Origin: Bacteroidetes bacterium GWF2_41_31
GTDB lineage: Bacteria; Bacteroidota; Bacteroidia; Bacteroidales; F082
Direction of reading: 5' to 3'
Length of the DNA stretch: 64,000 nucleotides
NCBI GenBank assembly: GCA_001769215.1
Contig: MEOL01000033.1
Location: 124,001-188,000, forward strand
The notes under the pieces were generated by a model. That model searched no databases. It was not told the origin of the DNA and was given only the letters and a program-made list of their open reading frames with translations. The first letter of the stretch is position 1, and each line of letters starts with the position of its first letter. Below, piece by piece: positions 1 through 9,818 of the stretch. Made by a program: the position numbers and the translations under genes.

Positions 1-2103
1 TTCAGATTCAGGACTGCATCCGGTTTTCCATGGTGGCAGGCCACGATACAGTGGATGTCCTTTTTTGTAATACCACTCCTGAATGGGCGGCAAAACAAAA
101 CAGTCGTAGGGCACCATCTCCCCGATGGTGGCGCAGACAAGGCTTAACCTGACAGAATGCAGGCTGTCGGTAAAAATCCGCTGATGATATGGGCAAACAC
201 TGCTTTCCAGTCCCTTTTCATATATCTGGATGGTGTCGGTATCAGGACAATAAAGTCCGGAACGGTGGCCACTTTGTTTGCAAACAGCTACGGAAACCAA
301 CTCATCGTAAGGCGGATAAAACTTGTTTGGGGTCTCAAGTTGTTGAAAAACCTCGAACATAAGCGGAGCGGCACTGGCTGTTCCGGTCAGGCCCGTTCTT
401 CCTTCACCATCTGCATTTCCCACCCACACACCAACAACATAATCGGCTGTAGTTCCAATGGCCCAGGCATCGCGAAAACCAAAGCTGGTGCCTGTTTTCC
501 AGGCGATATTCTGTGAAGAGGCGAATTGCTCCCACCCTGCTTCCGACCCGGGCCTGTTGACTTGTTCCAGCGATTGGTAGGTTAACCAGATGGAAGCCGC
601 ATGCAATGGCACCTCTTCGGATAACTGCGCTTTTTGAACAGGTGCTGCTTCATCCAGGAACAAAAGAGGTTTGTCATACTCCTTGCCGGTATATTTTCCA
701 TATAAATGATCGTAATTTAAAACAGTTCGTGCCATGCCTGCATACATGCCGGTGAGTTCCCACAAGGAGGCCTCTCCCCCACCCAAAATCATGGAAAGGC
801 CATAGTAATCAGCAGGTTTGTCAAAAGAAGTTATTCCGGTCTTCTTTAGGAGCCGCAAGAAATTTCCTTCTCCAAAATCGCGCAACATGAAAATAGCCGG
901 TACATTCAGCGAACGCGACAAAGCCTCAGATGCCGCCACCGAACCCGCATAGTGGTCGTCGAAGTTGGTTGGATGGTAGTTGTTGTAATAGCTCGGAATG
1001 TCTGCTACCAGGGTATTGGGCAGTAGAATTCCGGCTTCCTGCATCCCGGCATACAACAGCGGTTTCAGAATACTTCCGGTACTCCTATTGGCCCGGATAA
1101 CATCAACCGAGTTCTGGTGATCTCTATCTTCTGATTCACCTGTATTCCCCACATAGGCCACCACATGGTTATCAGGGACAGATACCACCAACACGGCAGC
1201 ATTGTGTATGTTGTTGCCGGATAATTGCTGGTGGTGCTCTTCCACCAGTCGGTTTACCTGCTCCTGGAGCCTGAAGTTGACATGGGTAGTCAGCCGTTGA
1301 CCGCGAAAATTATTTAAACAATAGTCAACCAGATGAGGTGCAACATTTGGCAAGGGATAGGGTTTGTCGGGCAGAGGTTCCAATTTGGAAGCAACCATCG
1401 TCAGGCTATCCACAATTCCTTCCTGGTGCATTGTCTCCAATAGGTGGTTTCTTTTTGCCAAAAGATGGGGACGGTTCTTTCCCGGATTGATCAAAGAGGG
1501 TGCATTGGGCAATACGGCCAATGTGGCCGCTTCGGCCCAGCTTAACGACGTAGCCGGATGACCAAAATATCGCCACGCTGCGGCCTCCACTCCTACTATA
1601 TTTCCTCCCATGGGAGCATGATCGGTAAAATACTGAAGGATTTCCTCCTTGGAAGCGTTTAATTCCAAAGCCACGGCTTGCGTAACTTCGGTAATCTTCT
1701 CAGGCAAGGTCCTCGATTTTCCCTTTCTTGACAAACGAATTACCTGTTGACTTAAGGTGCTTCCCCCACGTACTACTTTTCCTGCTTTGAGATTGGCCAC
1801 CAGCGCATGATAAATGGAAACCGGATTAAACCCGGGGTGTTCATAAAAATGACGGTCTTCAAACAGCAAAACAGCCTGTTTAAATTTGGCCGGGATGGTG
1901 TCGCCCGCCGGGAATCGCCACTGACCATCCAAAGCAATCCGGGCACCCAGCAACCTGTTTTTTTTGCTGTAAACCACCGTAGCATACGGATCGTTAAAGA
2001 GCGGTCGGGGCAACATCAGGAGACCCGCCAGCAGCCAAAGCAGGATGAGCATACTCAAACCTGCTATCCAACGAAAGTTCCATTTATAGTGCATAACCCA
2101 CAT
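1..2103 (-). CDS. pbpC: Penicillin-binding protein 1C, C-terminus cut by window edge
   Basis: Bifunctional peptidoglycan synthase (GT51 glycosyltransferase plus transpeptidase), anchored in the inner membrane and acting in the periplasm. The frame is open to base 1, giving 701 residues; E. coli PbpC is about 770, so only the C-terminal tail is missing. After one N-terminal membrane helix come GT51 motifs EDRHFYEHPG and GGSTLSQQ. Transpeptidase motifs follow: STGSILKP (catalytic Ser about residue 344), SRSLN, and KTGTS (Lys about 536). The ATG at 2103 is placed just before the membrane helix. An in-frame ATG at 2145 has a better AGGAG site and would add 14 residues. It lies 107 bases after the alpha-2-macroglobulin stop on the same strand, the yfhM-pbpC pairing known from other bacteria, where the two are thought to cooperate in wall repair and protease trapping. 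Confidence 0.93.
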   Translation of the reverse strand, partial: MWVMHYKWNFRWIAGLSMLILLWLLAGLLMLPRPLFNDPYATVVYSKKNRLLGARIALDGQWRFPAGDTIPAKFKQAVLLFEDRHFYEHPGFNPVSIYHALVANLKAGKVVRGGSTLSQQVIRLSRKGKSRTLPEKITEVTQAVALELNASKEEILQYFTDHAPMGGNIVGVEAAAWRYFGHPATSLSWAEAATLAVLPNAPSLINPGKNRPHLLAKRNHLLETMHQEGIVDSLTMVASKLEPLPDKPYPLPNVAPHLVDYCLNNFRGQRLTTHVNFRLQEQVNRLVEEHHQQLSGNNIHNAAVLVVSVPDNHVVAYVGNTGESEDRDHQNSVDVIRANRSTGSILKPLLYAGMQEAGILLPNTLVADIPSYYNNYHPTNFDDHYAGSVAASEALSRSLNVPAIFMLRDFGEGNFLRLLKKTGITSFDKPADYYGLSMILGGGEASLWELTGMYAGMARTVLNYDHLYGKYTGKEYDKPLLFLDEAAPVQKAQLSEEVPLHAASIWLTYQSLEQVNRPGSEAGWEQFASSQNIAWKTGTSFGFRDAWAIGTTADYVVGVWVGNADGEGRTGLTGTASAAPLMFEVFQQLETPNKFYPPYDELVSVAVCKQSGHRSGLYCPDTDTIQIYEKGLESSVCPYHQRIFTDSLHSVRLSLVCATIGEMVPYDCFVLPPIQEWYYKKGHPLYRGLPPWKTGCSPESE

Positions 2104-2210
2104 TTTATTTCCACTTGTCTGCCGCAGGCATGAAATGAAAAACATTTCAATCTCCTGTATTACTGATTTATAAACAGACTAATCTATATTTATATACAGA
2201 TAAAATTAGT

Positions 2211-5200
2211 CTATTTTGTTTTGGTCACCGTTGCCCAGCCTCCGCCTCTTGCAGCCTTAATATCGTTGTTATACATGGCTTCGCTGGTGGAGGCAGGCAT
2301 AAACCACCTGCCGGCATAGGTGGCATGAAGCAGGATATAAAACACCTTGGTTTGATTGGATCCCAAATCAAAGAAGTAGTCGATACCATCATCACGGATG
2401 TCCTGATAATCAAACTGACTGCTCTTCAGACCCGATCCTGCATCATAAAGCCGGGTGTTGATAATTTCCCATCCGGAAGGCAGGTTAACAGATAGTGCCA
2501 TGTTATGAACATGGCCATACAACCTCGAATTAATTACCTCGGCTCTAAGATAAAAGTCCTTTCCTTGTCGGAGCGAATCCGGATTAAGTGGTTTATTGTT
2601 CATATCGAAATACTTCATCTCAAGTTTCAGGTTGTCTTCAACCAAAATTTCCTTGGACGGAAGGGGAATTCCCGAACCGGTAAAGGTTACATACAAGTCC
2701 TTTTTTCCGTTATTATAAACCCTCACGGCCTGTTCAGAAGAGGCATCCAGGGTATCGATGACAACAGGTTTAGCCAGAACAAAATTCTCCGATTTGAAGT
2801 TACCTCTTCTGTATTGGTATTTTGTCGGTGCATCCAGGGGCTGATCGCCAACAAATTGCGACATGGCATAAAGTGCATAAGCCGTGGATTGTGTGCTTAA
2901 CCAATCATTGGCTCCCAACGTATGGGCCAATTGTTCAAATAAAGCAAAGGCTTTTGTCTGATCCTTGAGCATCACGTACGTCATCAATTGAAACGATTGA
3001 TCACGTGTGTTTGAACCATACCAATCGTAGTAGGCATTTCTCCAGTTGGCTCCCGATTCGCTATTTTTATCGAGCAATTTTTGGCCCATCTCCGGTTGAC
3101 CGGCCATGGCATAGGCTGCTGCCAGATGGATCAGCGCTGCATGAGAAATACCTGGCATTTCTGCCATTCTGTTCATGGCGCTGAGGGAAGGTTGATGTGC
3201 CAGAGCCAGCGTGTACAGTCGGTAGGCCTGACTAGCATCACCAACGATATAATCAGATTTTCGTTCTGCAACCCAACTGTTTGCGGTTTTGGTTTGATAG
3301 GATATCCAATTGGTAATCAGTGTTTGCGAAACCGGATAACCCTGATCGCGGGCCAAAAACAGGAAATGGCCGGCATAGCTGGTAATCCAATCATCAATGT
3401 TGTTATTTCCGGGCCAGTAAACAAAACCTCCTGAAGCTAATTGCCGGAATGAAAGTTTACTTATTGCAGCCATTATATTTTGTGAAATTCGGTCTTTCTG
3501 AATGTCACTGAGAACCATAAAACGGCCCAGAAAGAGCTGTGGGAATGCCGCTGAGGTCACCTGCTCGGTGCATCCGTAGGGATAACGGCTCAGATAACTC
3601 AGTCTGCGTTGAAGATTCATGGGGTAAATACCGGACACCGTCATGGTCAGTTGCCTGGTATTGAGGATGCCCACAGCAGGAACCGGATAGGTAGAATCTG
3701 AATCAGGAACTAACCGGTGGTGTTCGGTCACGGTGACCCGTGGATTTGGATTTCTAACCCCTACCTCCACATCATACATTGCTTTCTCATTCCCGCTTTG
3801 CACCTCTACCCTAATGGTGGCCACCCCTTGAATGTCGCCAACGTTGATCTTAAACCAGGCCAGTTGTTCGCCAGATTTACTGAAAGTAACTGTTTTTGAA
3901 GCATTTTCAAGGCTTAACAAATTATTTGTGCTGACGATGATCTTGACTTCCCTGATAAAGTCTTCCATGGCAAAAACCGATACGGGCATTTCCATGGTTT
4001 CTCCCGGCCCAAGCACGCGGGGAACTGTAGCGAGTACCATGAGCGGCTGCTTTACGGTAATGGTTTTCCAGGCATTACCATAGGCATTGTTATCGGCCGT
4101 AACTACCATACAGCGCACCGACCCAATATAATTGGGCATGTGAAGACGATGTTCATTTACCGCCCCTGCTTCGAGGGTAAACGGTCCGATAAAAGTTACC
4201 ACCGGTTTAAAACGATTGGCCTTTTTTTCTCCATTTCCATCTTCTTCTTCGCTGCCATCGCCACCCACAGCCATGGTATTCAAAATCCTTCCGCCGAAAG
4301 CGCCCAATACATCATCATAATCGTCCCAGGTGCGCACACTAAGGGCCTCCTTGGCATAAAAATGACTGTGTGGATCAGGGGTTTTAAAGTTTGTAAGGTC
4401 CAGCAACCCATCATCCACCACCGCAATGGTATAGGTCATTTTACGTTTTTGTTTTTCTGTAATTTTAATGACATAATCGCTGTTGGGGCGTATGCTCTCC
4501 GGGCCGTTGATGACAGGAGTAAGAATGGATTCAGGATTTTTCACCAATACGTTGGCCAGTCCGTACAGGCGTATTGGAAGGTCGTTGATGGTTTGGCTGT
4601 ATGGCTGAATCACCATCACGGAAGCATAAACATTGGGAACCATTTTATCGGTGGCCACAAAACTGACCACGGTTTCCTTTTTGGTGGTGGCTTGCTGCCA
4701 GCTTTGGATGATGGTATCCCCGCTTTCGATACTGACCAACAACCTCGCATTTTTAGGCACGTCCATGGTGAGGTGAACGGTATCACCCATCAGATAGGAA
4801 GATTTATCGGTACTCATACTCAGGTGGCTCACATCGCCCGGGGCTTCGCGCTGATCGCGGTTGTAATAGGATGGCCAATCCATATAGAATCTCACGCCGG
4901 TGCTGTGGCGGCTTTCCGGATCTGAAATTTCAGCGTAATACCAGCCCCAGGCAGGATAATGAAGTTCGAGTTTGAAGCTGCCCTTGCCCTGAGGTGTGTT
5001 GATGGTTTCTGAATAGATACGTTGGTTAAAATGGCTGTTCAGGTAACTGGCCAGGTTGGAGTTTCCACTGCTGCCATACCACCAACTCCAGTCAAGTTTA
5101 TATACCGACACTTCGAGGTTCTTTGCTGAAACGGGCAGGCCCTTCCGGTTAACGGTCACCACGTCAAAGGTAACCGGTGTATCCACTTCCAGGTAGTCGC

Positions 5201-7694
5201 TGCCTTTAGGAAATTCAGGAGTCCGTATTCCCACGTAAGTCTCAAAGGGTGAATAGGTTATTTGAGCCTGATTTACACTGAAGTCTCCTCCCCGCTCCAT
5301 CACCTTGCTAAAGAAATTTACATTGATCATGCCCGTTGCATTTTTTTTGTCGGGCAACTCCACATTAAAAGTGGCTTTGCCATTGGCATCCAGCTTGCCA
5401 TCAAATACCGTTTTTGTTTCAGGGTAGAAATTTCTGGATGGGCAATCGAAATGATAGCGCGGGTAATTCCCGAACCGGGTAGTCTGTGGTTTAAATGAGG
5501 CGTCGATAATGGCCTGAAAATCCGAAGCAGGACCTCCGCTTAACCACCTGGATGAGATTTCAACTTTGTTATTCTTGCCGGTCAGCAAGCTATCCGGGAA
5601 ATTGAGTTCTACTTTGAGCCGGTTTGGTTTTATGTTCTCGATGCGCAACGACTTGGAAAAGGATGCATTCCCAATCCTTGCACTGGCATAGTACATCCCT
5701 GTTTCAGCTTCAGAAGAAGTCGTCAGTTTAAAGCAATAAAACCCATTGTTGCCTTTGGATACTGTTTTGGTTTCCACCACTTTATTTTTTGGATTTCTCA
5801 ATTCGATGGTAGCAGGATGATTATCAGGCAGCTTGCCTGATTTGTCTTCAACAATCAGGGTGAGAAAAATAGTATCTCCCGGCCGCCACACTCCCCTTTC
5901 TCCGTAAAGAAATCCTTGCAATCCGTTCTGGCGCCGGATTCCACGGGTATCGAATTTAGAATAGGACAACGATTGGCCACCGTTAAGATTGATATAAGCT
6001 GCTTGTTTGTTCTTCTCGACTACGATAAAAACGGGATCATCCGTTACCGGAATTTTTACCATTGCTTCCCCTGCCGCATTGGTGGTTGCAGCTACCAAAA
6101 GCTGTTGTGTAAATCCATATACCCCGACTTTTACGCCACTTTCGGGTTCCGTTGTCATCAGGTTATGCACCAGTATCCGGTAACTGTCCCCTGAGTTTTT
6201 CACACTCACTCCCAGGTTACTGGCCAAAATATTCTTCAAGGGGAAATGGTCGTTGTAATAATCCGAATAAAAGGCATTCTTACATGGATTATTGCGGTTT
6301 TCCCAATAGTAGTCATCGTTGGAATCAGGTTCATCAACGCAGGGATAAATCACATGATTTCGGTCGTACGACAATTTAATCTGATAGATGGCACCGGGTT
6401 CCGTCTGGATATATTTGGTCAGGTCGAGTGCATAGGCTGAATAATTCCAGGTGTTTTCGGTGGCTGCACCAGGCAACACATAGTTCCCCGTGTAGATTTC
6501 CTTACCAACCCGATTCATTTCATAATCGCCATTCAGGTTGTTCACCTGCAGGAATTGGAGGATGTTGTTTGTAAAAATCTTTTGGATGGTAATTTTTACT
6601 TCGGTTACATTTCTTACTTCGAAGGGGACAATCCATTGGTTTTCACCGGGAAGTATATTGCCTTTCCCCGTAAACCTGACTTCAGGCGGGGCAGCCTCAA
6701 AGTGAACGATCATTTCCGCGTTTTCACCCAGTTTGTTTCCGCTCCTGTTTTCAATTCCTGAGGTGATAATCAAAACCTGGTCCTTTGTCTGATGGGTCTT
6801 GGGTGTCACCCGAAGGGTGTTTTTGTCTATTGCCAGGCTAAGGGGCGATTGATCCTGAAAATACACCAGTCCGTTCATATTTTGTTTTGGATTCAACGGA
6901 TCGGAAAAACGAACGAGAATCACCTGTTCAGGTTCTTCTTCGGTGGTGATGTTCATCATGTTAAATTCACCCAGCGGTGGCACCTCAAAAGTGCCCGGAG
7001 GAATGGTTCTCACCGTATTGGGAATGTCCCAGGTAAGCGTCAGCGACTGTGCAATCTTTATTCGCTCCACGCTGTCGATGGTGAACCGGTATGTGGGTGG
7101 CATGGAAGATTTGTCCCAGGTAACCGGTAACACCTTATCGGCGAGGGTGGCGGTCATCCATTTTTCAATTGATTTTGAATCAATCAGGTCGGAGGCGGTG
7201 ATCGATCCGGTTAGCTGATTCATCTGCAGGTTCTCGCTGTTGTATGGGGTCATATTCATCTCCCCGAGTTTAAAATCCAATTCTATCACCTGAAACGAAA
7301 AGGTAATTTGCTGATTTTCTTTTGCCAGTTTAGGGAAAAGTTTTTTCAACTTCAGGCTTACCTGATACTCTTCTCCATTGGTCAATGGTTTATCCGGTAT
7401 AAACCTGATCACTTGTCTCGAAAGCAGGTAGGCTTTTCCCGCTAGGGACGGTTTGAAGGTTAAAATTCCGTCGGGCAACGCCTGACTTTCAGCAAAAGGC
7501 TCCTCAACAGGCATGGCCAGCCGAATTTCGATGTTTGAGGATGATGGAATAATTCCACCTGTGTGGCTCGATACAAATTCCACCATCACTTCATTTGAAG
7601 TGGTTTCGGGTTGGTGGTTACAGGAGGTCATGAGTGTGATTGCGATGGCTGCAGCGAAAATAATTCCGGTGCTAAACAGGAGCCTGGTCTTCAT
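2211..7694 (-). CDS. Bacterial alpha-2-macroglobulin (MG2 family) lipoprotein
   Basis: An 1827-residue periplasmic protease-trapping protein. The N-terminus is a lipoprotein signal with lipobox LMTSC, so it should be anchored in a membrane. The macroglobulin-like beta domains fill the first ~1150 residues, and a TED/complement-like helical domain follows. The thioester motif YGCTEQ is intact with Cys about residue 1375, so a CxEQ thioester that captures attacking proteases is expected, as in E. coli YfhM. Its length is normal for the family. It is transcribed directly ahead of the PBP1C gene. The long antisense frames inside it are coding shadows. Known from the family: periplasmic defence against host or competitor proteases. 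The role in this organism is inferred. Confidence 0.93.
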   Translation of the reverse strand: MKTRLLFSTGIIFAAAIAITLMTSCNHQPETTSNEVMVEFVSSHTGGIIPSSSNIEIRLAMPVEEPFAESQALPDGILTFKPSLAGKAYLLSRQVIRFIPDKPLTNGEEYQVSLKLKKLFPKLAKENQQITFSFQVIELDFKLGEMNMTPYNSENLQMNQLTGSITASDLIDSKSIEKWMTATLADKVLPVTWDKSSMPPTYRFTIDSVERIKIAQSLTLTWDIPNTVRTIPPGTFEVPPLGEFNMMNITTEEEPEQVILVRFSDPLNPKQNMNGLVYFQDQSPLSLAIDKNTLRVTPKTHQTKDQVLIITSGIENRSGNKLGENAEMIVHFEAAPPEVRFTGKGNILPGENQWIVPFEVRNVTEVKITIQKIFTNNILQFLQVNNLNGDYEMNRVGKEIYTGNYVLPGAATENTWNYSAYALDLTKYIQTEPGAIYQIKLSYDRNHVIYPCVDEPDSNDDYYWENRNNPCKNAFYSDYYNDHFPLKNILASNLGVSVKNSGDSYRILVHNLMTTEPESGVKVGVYGFTQQLLVAATTNAAGEAMVKIPVTDDPVFIVVEKNKQAAYINLNGGQSLSYSKFDTRGIRRQNGLQGFLYGERGVWRPGDTIFLTLIVEDKSGKLPDNHPATIELRNPKNKVVETKTVSKGNNGFYCFKLTTSSEAETGMYYASARIGNASFSKSLRIENIKPNRLKVELNFPDSLLTGKNNKVEISSRWLSGGPASDFQAIIDASFKPQTTRFGNYPRYHFDCPSRNFYPETKTVFDGKLDANGKATFNVELPDKKNATGMINVNFFSKVMERGGDFSVNQAQITYSPFETYVGIRTPEFPKGSDYLEVDTPVTFDVVTVNRKGLPVSAKNLEVSVYKLDWSWWYGSSGNSNLASYLNSHFNQRIYSETINTPQGKGSFKLELHYPAWGWYYAEISDPESRHSTGVRFYMDWPSYYNRDQREAPGDVSHLSMSTDKSSYLMGDTVHLTMDVPKNARLLVSIESGDTIIQSWQQATTKKETVVSFVATDKMVPNVYASVMVIQPYSQTINDLPIRLYGLANVLVKNPESILTPVINGPESIRPNSDYVIKITEKQKRKMTYTIAVVDDGLLDLTNFKTPDPHSHFYAKEALSVRTWDDYDDVLGAFGGRILNTMAVGGDGSEEEDGNGEKKANRFKPVVTFIGPFTLEAGAVNEHRLHMPNYIGSVRCMVVTADNNAYGNAWKTITVKQPLMVLATVPRVLGPGETMEMPVSVFAMEDFIREVKIIVSTNNLLSLENASKTVTFSKSGEQLAWFKINVGDIQGVATIRVEVQSGNEKAMYDVEVGVRNPNPRVTVTEHHRLVPDSDSTYPVPAVGILNTRQLTMTVSGIYPMNLQRRLSYLSRYPYGCTEQVTSAAFPQLFLGRFMVLSDIQKDRISQNIMAAISKLSFRQLASGGFVYWPGNNNIDDWITSYAGHFLFLARDQGYPVSQTLITNWISYQTKTANSWVAERKSDYIVGDASQAYRLYTLALAHQPSLSAMNRMAEMPGISHAALIHLAAAYAMAGQPEMGQKLLDKNSESGANWRNAYYDWYGSNTRDQSFQLMTYVMLKDQTKAFALFEQLAHTLGANDWLSTQSTAYALYAMSQFVGDQPLDAPTKYQYRRGNFKSENFVLAKPVVIDTLDASSEQAVRVYNNGKKDLYVTFTGSGIPLPSKEILVEDNLKLEMKYFDMNNKPLNPDSLRQGKDFYLRAEVINSRLYGHVHNMALSVNLPSGWEIINTRLYDAGSGLKSSQFDYQDIRDDGIDYFFDLGSNQTKVFYILLHATYAGRWFMPASTSEAMYNNDIKAARGGGWATVTKTK

Positions 7695-8012
7695 AGGGAT
7701 TTGTTTAGATAAAGGTTAACAATCTCGTTCTATCCACTTTTATACTGATCATGCACAGGTTGAAGAGTAGAATAAAAGTGTTTCTAAAATTACGCAGGAA
7801 TCCCTTTGGTATTGTGGAGGTTACAAAGATTTTTTAAGAAGTTTTTAAACAGCTTAAAAATCGGTTGATTTGTGCAGGTTTCTCCCGGAGGTACCACATA
7901 ATCGTTAAAGCTAAAAATCTCCCGAAAACCGGATAAACCAATACATTAAAGCCTTGTATTCATGAAAAATAAAGGCAGAGCGCTATAGTTTGGCGTTTCG
8001 CTTTCAGCGAAC
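7695..8012. other. Intergenic stretch with no gene
   Basis: 318 bases between the divergent-facing end of the DsrE gene and the start of the alpha-2-macroglobulin gene. No reading frame of note. A short perfect hairpin (TTCGCT-TTC-AGCGAA, 7997-8011) sits just past the DsrE stop on the minus strand and may help end that transcript, but it has no T-run. The upstream part should hold the alpha-2-macroglobulin promoter; I found no clean TAnnTTTG box there. Confidence 0.5.
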
Positions 8013-8372
8013 TTAAAAGGTCAAAATCTTGTCACATTCAACATTCCATTGAGCGAACTCCTTCATATTACTCAATTTTACACCTTCTATAAAGGGTAAC
8101 TTGTCGATGCCACGGGCCTCTGAACAACCACCACAACTTTTTACTTCCCCACCGTTTCTGATTACGATTTTCAACATCCTTTCAATGTTGTAATATCCAT
8201 TTGGTGTGCTTTGGTTAGGCAAACCGCAGAATACGGCGTCGGCAAGTAAAAATATTTTTACTTCAACTTCTTCGGCATGTTCTTTTTGTAAGGTTATGGC
8301 CATTCGCAAAGCATTGTAGGCTTTTTCGGTCCCGTAAGGAGCATCGTTGATGACAATTAAAAACTTTTGCAT
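8013..8372 (-). CDS. DsrE/DsrF-like family protein
   Basis: A 119-residue protein with the DsrE fold signature: N-terminal LIVINDAPYGTEKAYNALRM, a central IFLLADAVFCGLPNQ, and a CGGCSEARG stretch with the family's cysteines (a Cys in VFCGLP and two in SCGGCSEARG). Related proteins carry or sense sulfur in small-molecule sulfur transfer. It is last in a three-gene operon with an ArsR repressor and a DUF302 protein, 11 bases after the DUF302 stop. This gene set is often seen in bacteria handling reactive sulfur or redox stress; that role is inferred from context. Confidence 0.8.
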   Translation of the reverse strand: MQKFLIVINDAPYGTEKAYNALRMAITLQKEHAEEVEVKIFLLADAVFCGLPNQSTPNGYYNIERMLKIVIRNGGEVKSCGGCSEARGIDKLPFIEGVKLSNMKEFAQWNVECDKILTF

Positions 8373-8383
8373 TTTGGTAAAAA

Positions 8384-8824
8384 TTAAATTGTTAAGGAGG
8401 TCATTAATGACTTGAATGAACTAAAAAGTACTTTTGCCTCATTGTAAAGTTCCTTATCGGAACTAACCGCTTTCAGCAACAATTCCATATTCATTGTTGA
8501 AATAATTGTTTCGTTATCATTTTCATAAATGGCTAACGTGCAAGGCATAAAAATAGCAAAGTGCGGATTTGTAGAAAGCATTAAGGAGGCTGTTTTTGCC
8601 TGACAAATATCGTAGATAAAGACTTTGCGCTTCATCGGGAAACCTTTGCTTTCAACAATTTCGTGATAGTTGTATGTTTGCAGCAATGCGAAATGATTCG
8701 ATTCACATGCGTTTTGTACCTGTTGGGCAACTAATTCAATTGGTTTTGTACTACTCATTTTTAAAGTAAACAAATCAATCATTTTTTTCGGAGGCATAAA
8801 TGCCTGTAAAATTCTCTGTATCAT
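8384..8824 (-). CDS. DUF302 domain protein
   Basis: A 146-residue protein matching the DUF302 pattern: an N-terminal region FALLQTYNYHE, a KVFIYDICQ strand, and the central FAIFMPCTLAIYEND stretch typical of the family. There is no signal peptide or membrane segment. The function of DUF302 is not established; related proteins are repeatedly found next to sulfur-carrier genes. The start ATG overlaps the ArsR stop (ATGA), so the two are translationally coupled, and the DsrE-like gene follows 11 bases later. Confidence 0.78.
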   Translation of the reverse strand: MIQRILQAFMPPKKMIDLFTLKMSSTKPIELVAQQVQNACESNHFALLQTYNYHEIVESKGFPMKRKVFIYDICQAKTASLMLSTNPHFAIFMPCTLAIYENDNETIISTMNMELLLKAVSSDKELYNEAKVLFSSFKSLMTSLTI

Positions 8825-9099
8825 ATCTTTGATTTTTTTAACAGGGCGATTATTTCTTGCGACAGTTCATTGGTTACCTTATAACAAGTTCTGGTTCCGT
8901 GCTTTTCAGGATAAATAATTCCGCTGTTCTTTAGTATAAGTAAATGTTGGGATGTGGTAGATTGCGAAATTTTTAATGCTGTCATTACGTCTGTTACGCA
9001 ACATTCATCGTCGGACAATACATCTACCATTTGCAATCGAATCGGGTGCGACAGTGCTTTGAATAGTCGAGCGCTTAATTCATAGTCAATTTTTGTCAT
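8821..9099 (-). CDS. ArsR-family transcriptional repressor
   Basis: A 92-residue winged-helix regulator: ALSHPIRLQMVDVLSDDECC, then the helix-turn-helix TALKISQSTTSQHLLILKNSG, here split across residues ~40-60, then the wing KHGTRTCYKV. Two adjacent cysteines (DDECC) before the HTH could be the redox, persulfide or metal sensing site, as in BigR/SqrR-type regulators; that is inference. It is first in the operon and most likely controls it, since an inverted repeat lies within its own promoter. Confidence 0.88.
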   Translation of the reverse strand: MTKIDYELSARLFKALSHPIRLQMVDVLSDDECCVTDVMTALKISQSTTSQHLLILKNSGIIYPEKHGTRTCYKVTNELSQEIIALLKKSKI

Positions 9100-9125
9100 T
9101 GAATCAATATTATTTAATTAGGATA

Positions 9126-9155
9126 CAAAAGTATTATAATATTCTAATATAACAA
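9126..9155 (-). promoter_or_regulatory. ArsR-operon promoter with operator in the spacer
   Basis: Read on the minus strand: TTG (9155-9153), exactly 19 bases, then TACTTTTG (9133-9126), which fits the Bacteroidota TTG-N19-TAnnTTTG promoter. The 19-base spacer (9134-9152) is an inverted repeat with arms TTATAATA and TAATATAA around TTC, 7 of 8 pairs. Start codon 27 bases downstream. ArsR binding there would block sigma factor access. Confidence 0.75.
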
Positions 9156-9224
9156 TATATATCAAATATAAAATGGTCTTATCGAAAAGCCGTATGTACT
9201 TTTTAAATGAAATGCGCTCAAAGA

Positions 9225-9818
9225 TCAGTGAAACTTCTCTTCCCTGGCAAGCATTTCGAGTATCATTTTCATTCGTTTCTCTCTTGTTTCAGGCTTTTTA
9301 GCTGTTTGTAGCCTCCATCCGATGGCAAAGGTATTGGTTTTATTTAAGGTCTTGAAAAAGGCCAGTGCTTTTTCATTTTTTGCCAGTTCTGTAAGAAAAT
9401 CTTCAGGCATAGTCATATTGACAGGTGAATCATACGCCCTGTCCCATCGGCCATCGGCTTTCGCCGCCTCAATCTGTTCCCTGCCGGCAGGCTTCATCCT
9501 GCCCTCTTTTTCAAGTTGTGCCACATATTCAACATTTCTTTTCGACCAGATACTTTTAGTCCGGCGCGGGGTAAATTTCTGTAGGTATGAATGCTCATCA
9601 TATTTTTTTGCCTGCCCGTCGATCCAGCCAAAACACAATGCCTCCTGCAAAGCCTGTGCATGGGTTGTGGTAGGAATTCCTGTGTCTTTTTTAAAAATCC
9701 GCAACCATACACCATTTGAATTACCGTGGTTTTGCTCAAGCCACGAATTCCATTCCTGTGGCGAGTTAAATGAAATAATTGGCTGATCGCTATTATTTGA
9801 TTTTTTCGTGTCACTCAT
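9225..9818 (-). CDS. YdeI/OmpD-associated family protein
   Basis: About 197 residues from the ATG at 9818. It has the YdeI-family signature: WNSWLEQNH near the start, the ALCFGWIDGQAKKYD motif, FTPRRTKSIWSKRN, a GRMKPAGREQIEAAK stretch, and a basic C-terminal region with TRE(K)RMKMI. Family members are cytoplasmic, sometimes named bacteriocin-protection proteins; the biochemical function is unknown. The start overlaps the amidohydrolase stop by one base (TGATG), so it is the last gene of the importer/amidohydrolase operon. A GTG three bases upstream is an alternative start. Confidence 0.82.
   Translation of the reverse strand: MSDTKKSNNSDQPIISFNSPQEWNSWLEQNHGNSNGVWLRIFKKDTGIPTTTHAQALQEALCFGWIDGQAKKYDEHSYLQKFTPRRTKSIWSKRNVEYVAQLEKEGRMKPAGREQIEAAKADGRWDRAYDSPVNMTMPEDFLTELAKNEKALAFFKTLNKTNTFAIGWRLQTAKKPETREKRMKMILEMLAREEKFH

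Noticed and set aside
4140-4925. 261-residue open frame on the plus strand
   Set aside because: It is antisense to the alpha-2-macroglobulin gene, has no family features and is a coding shadow.
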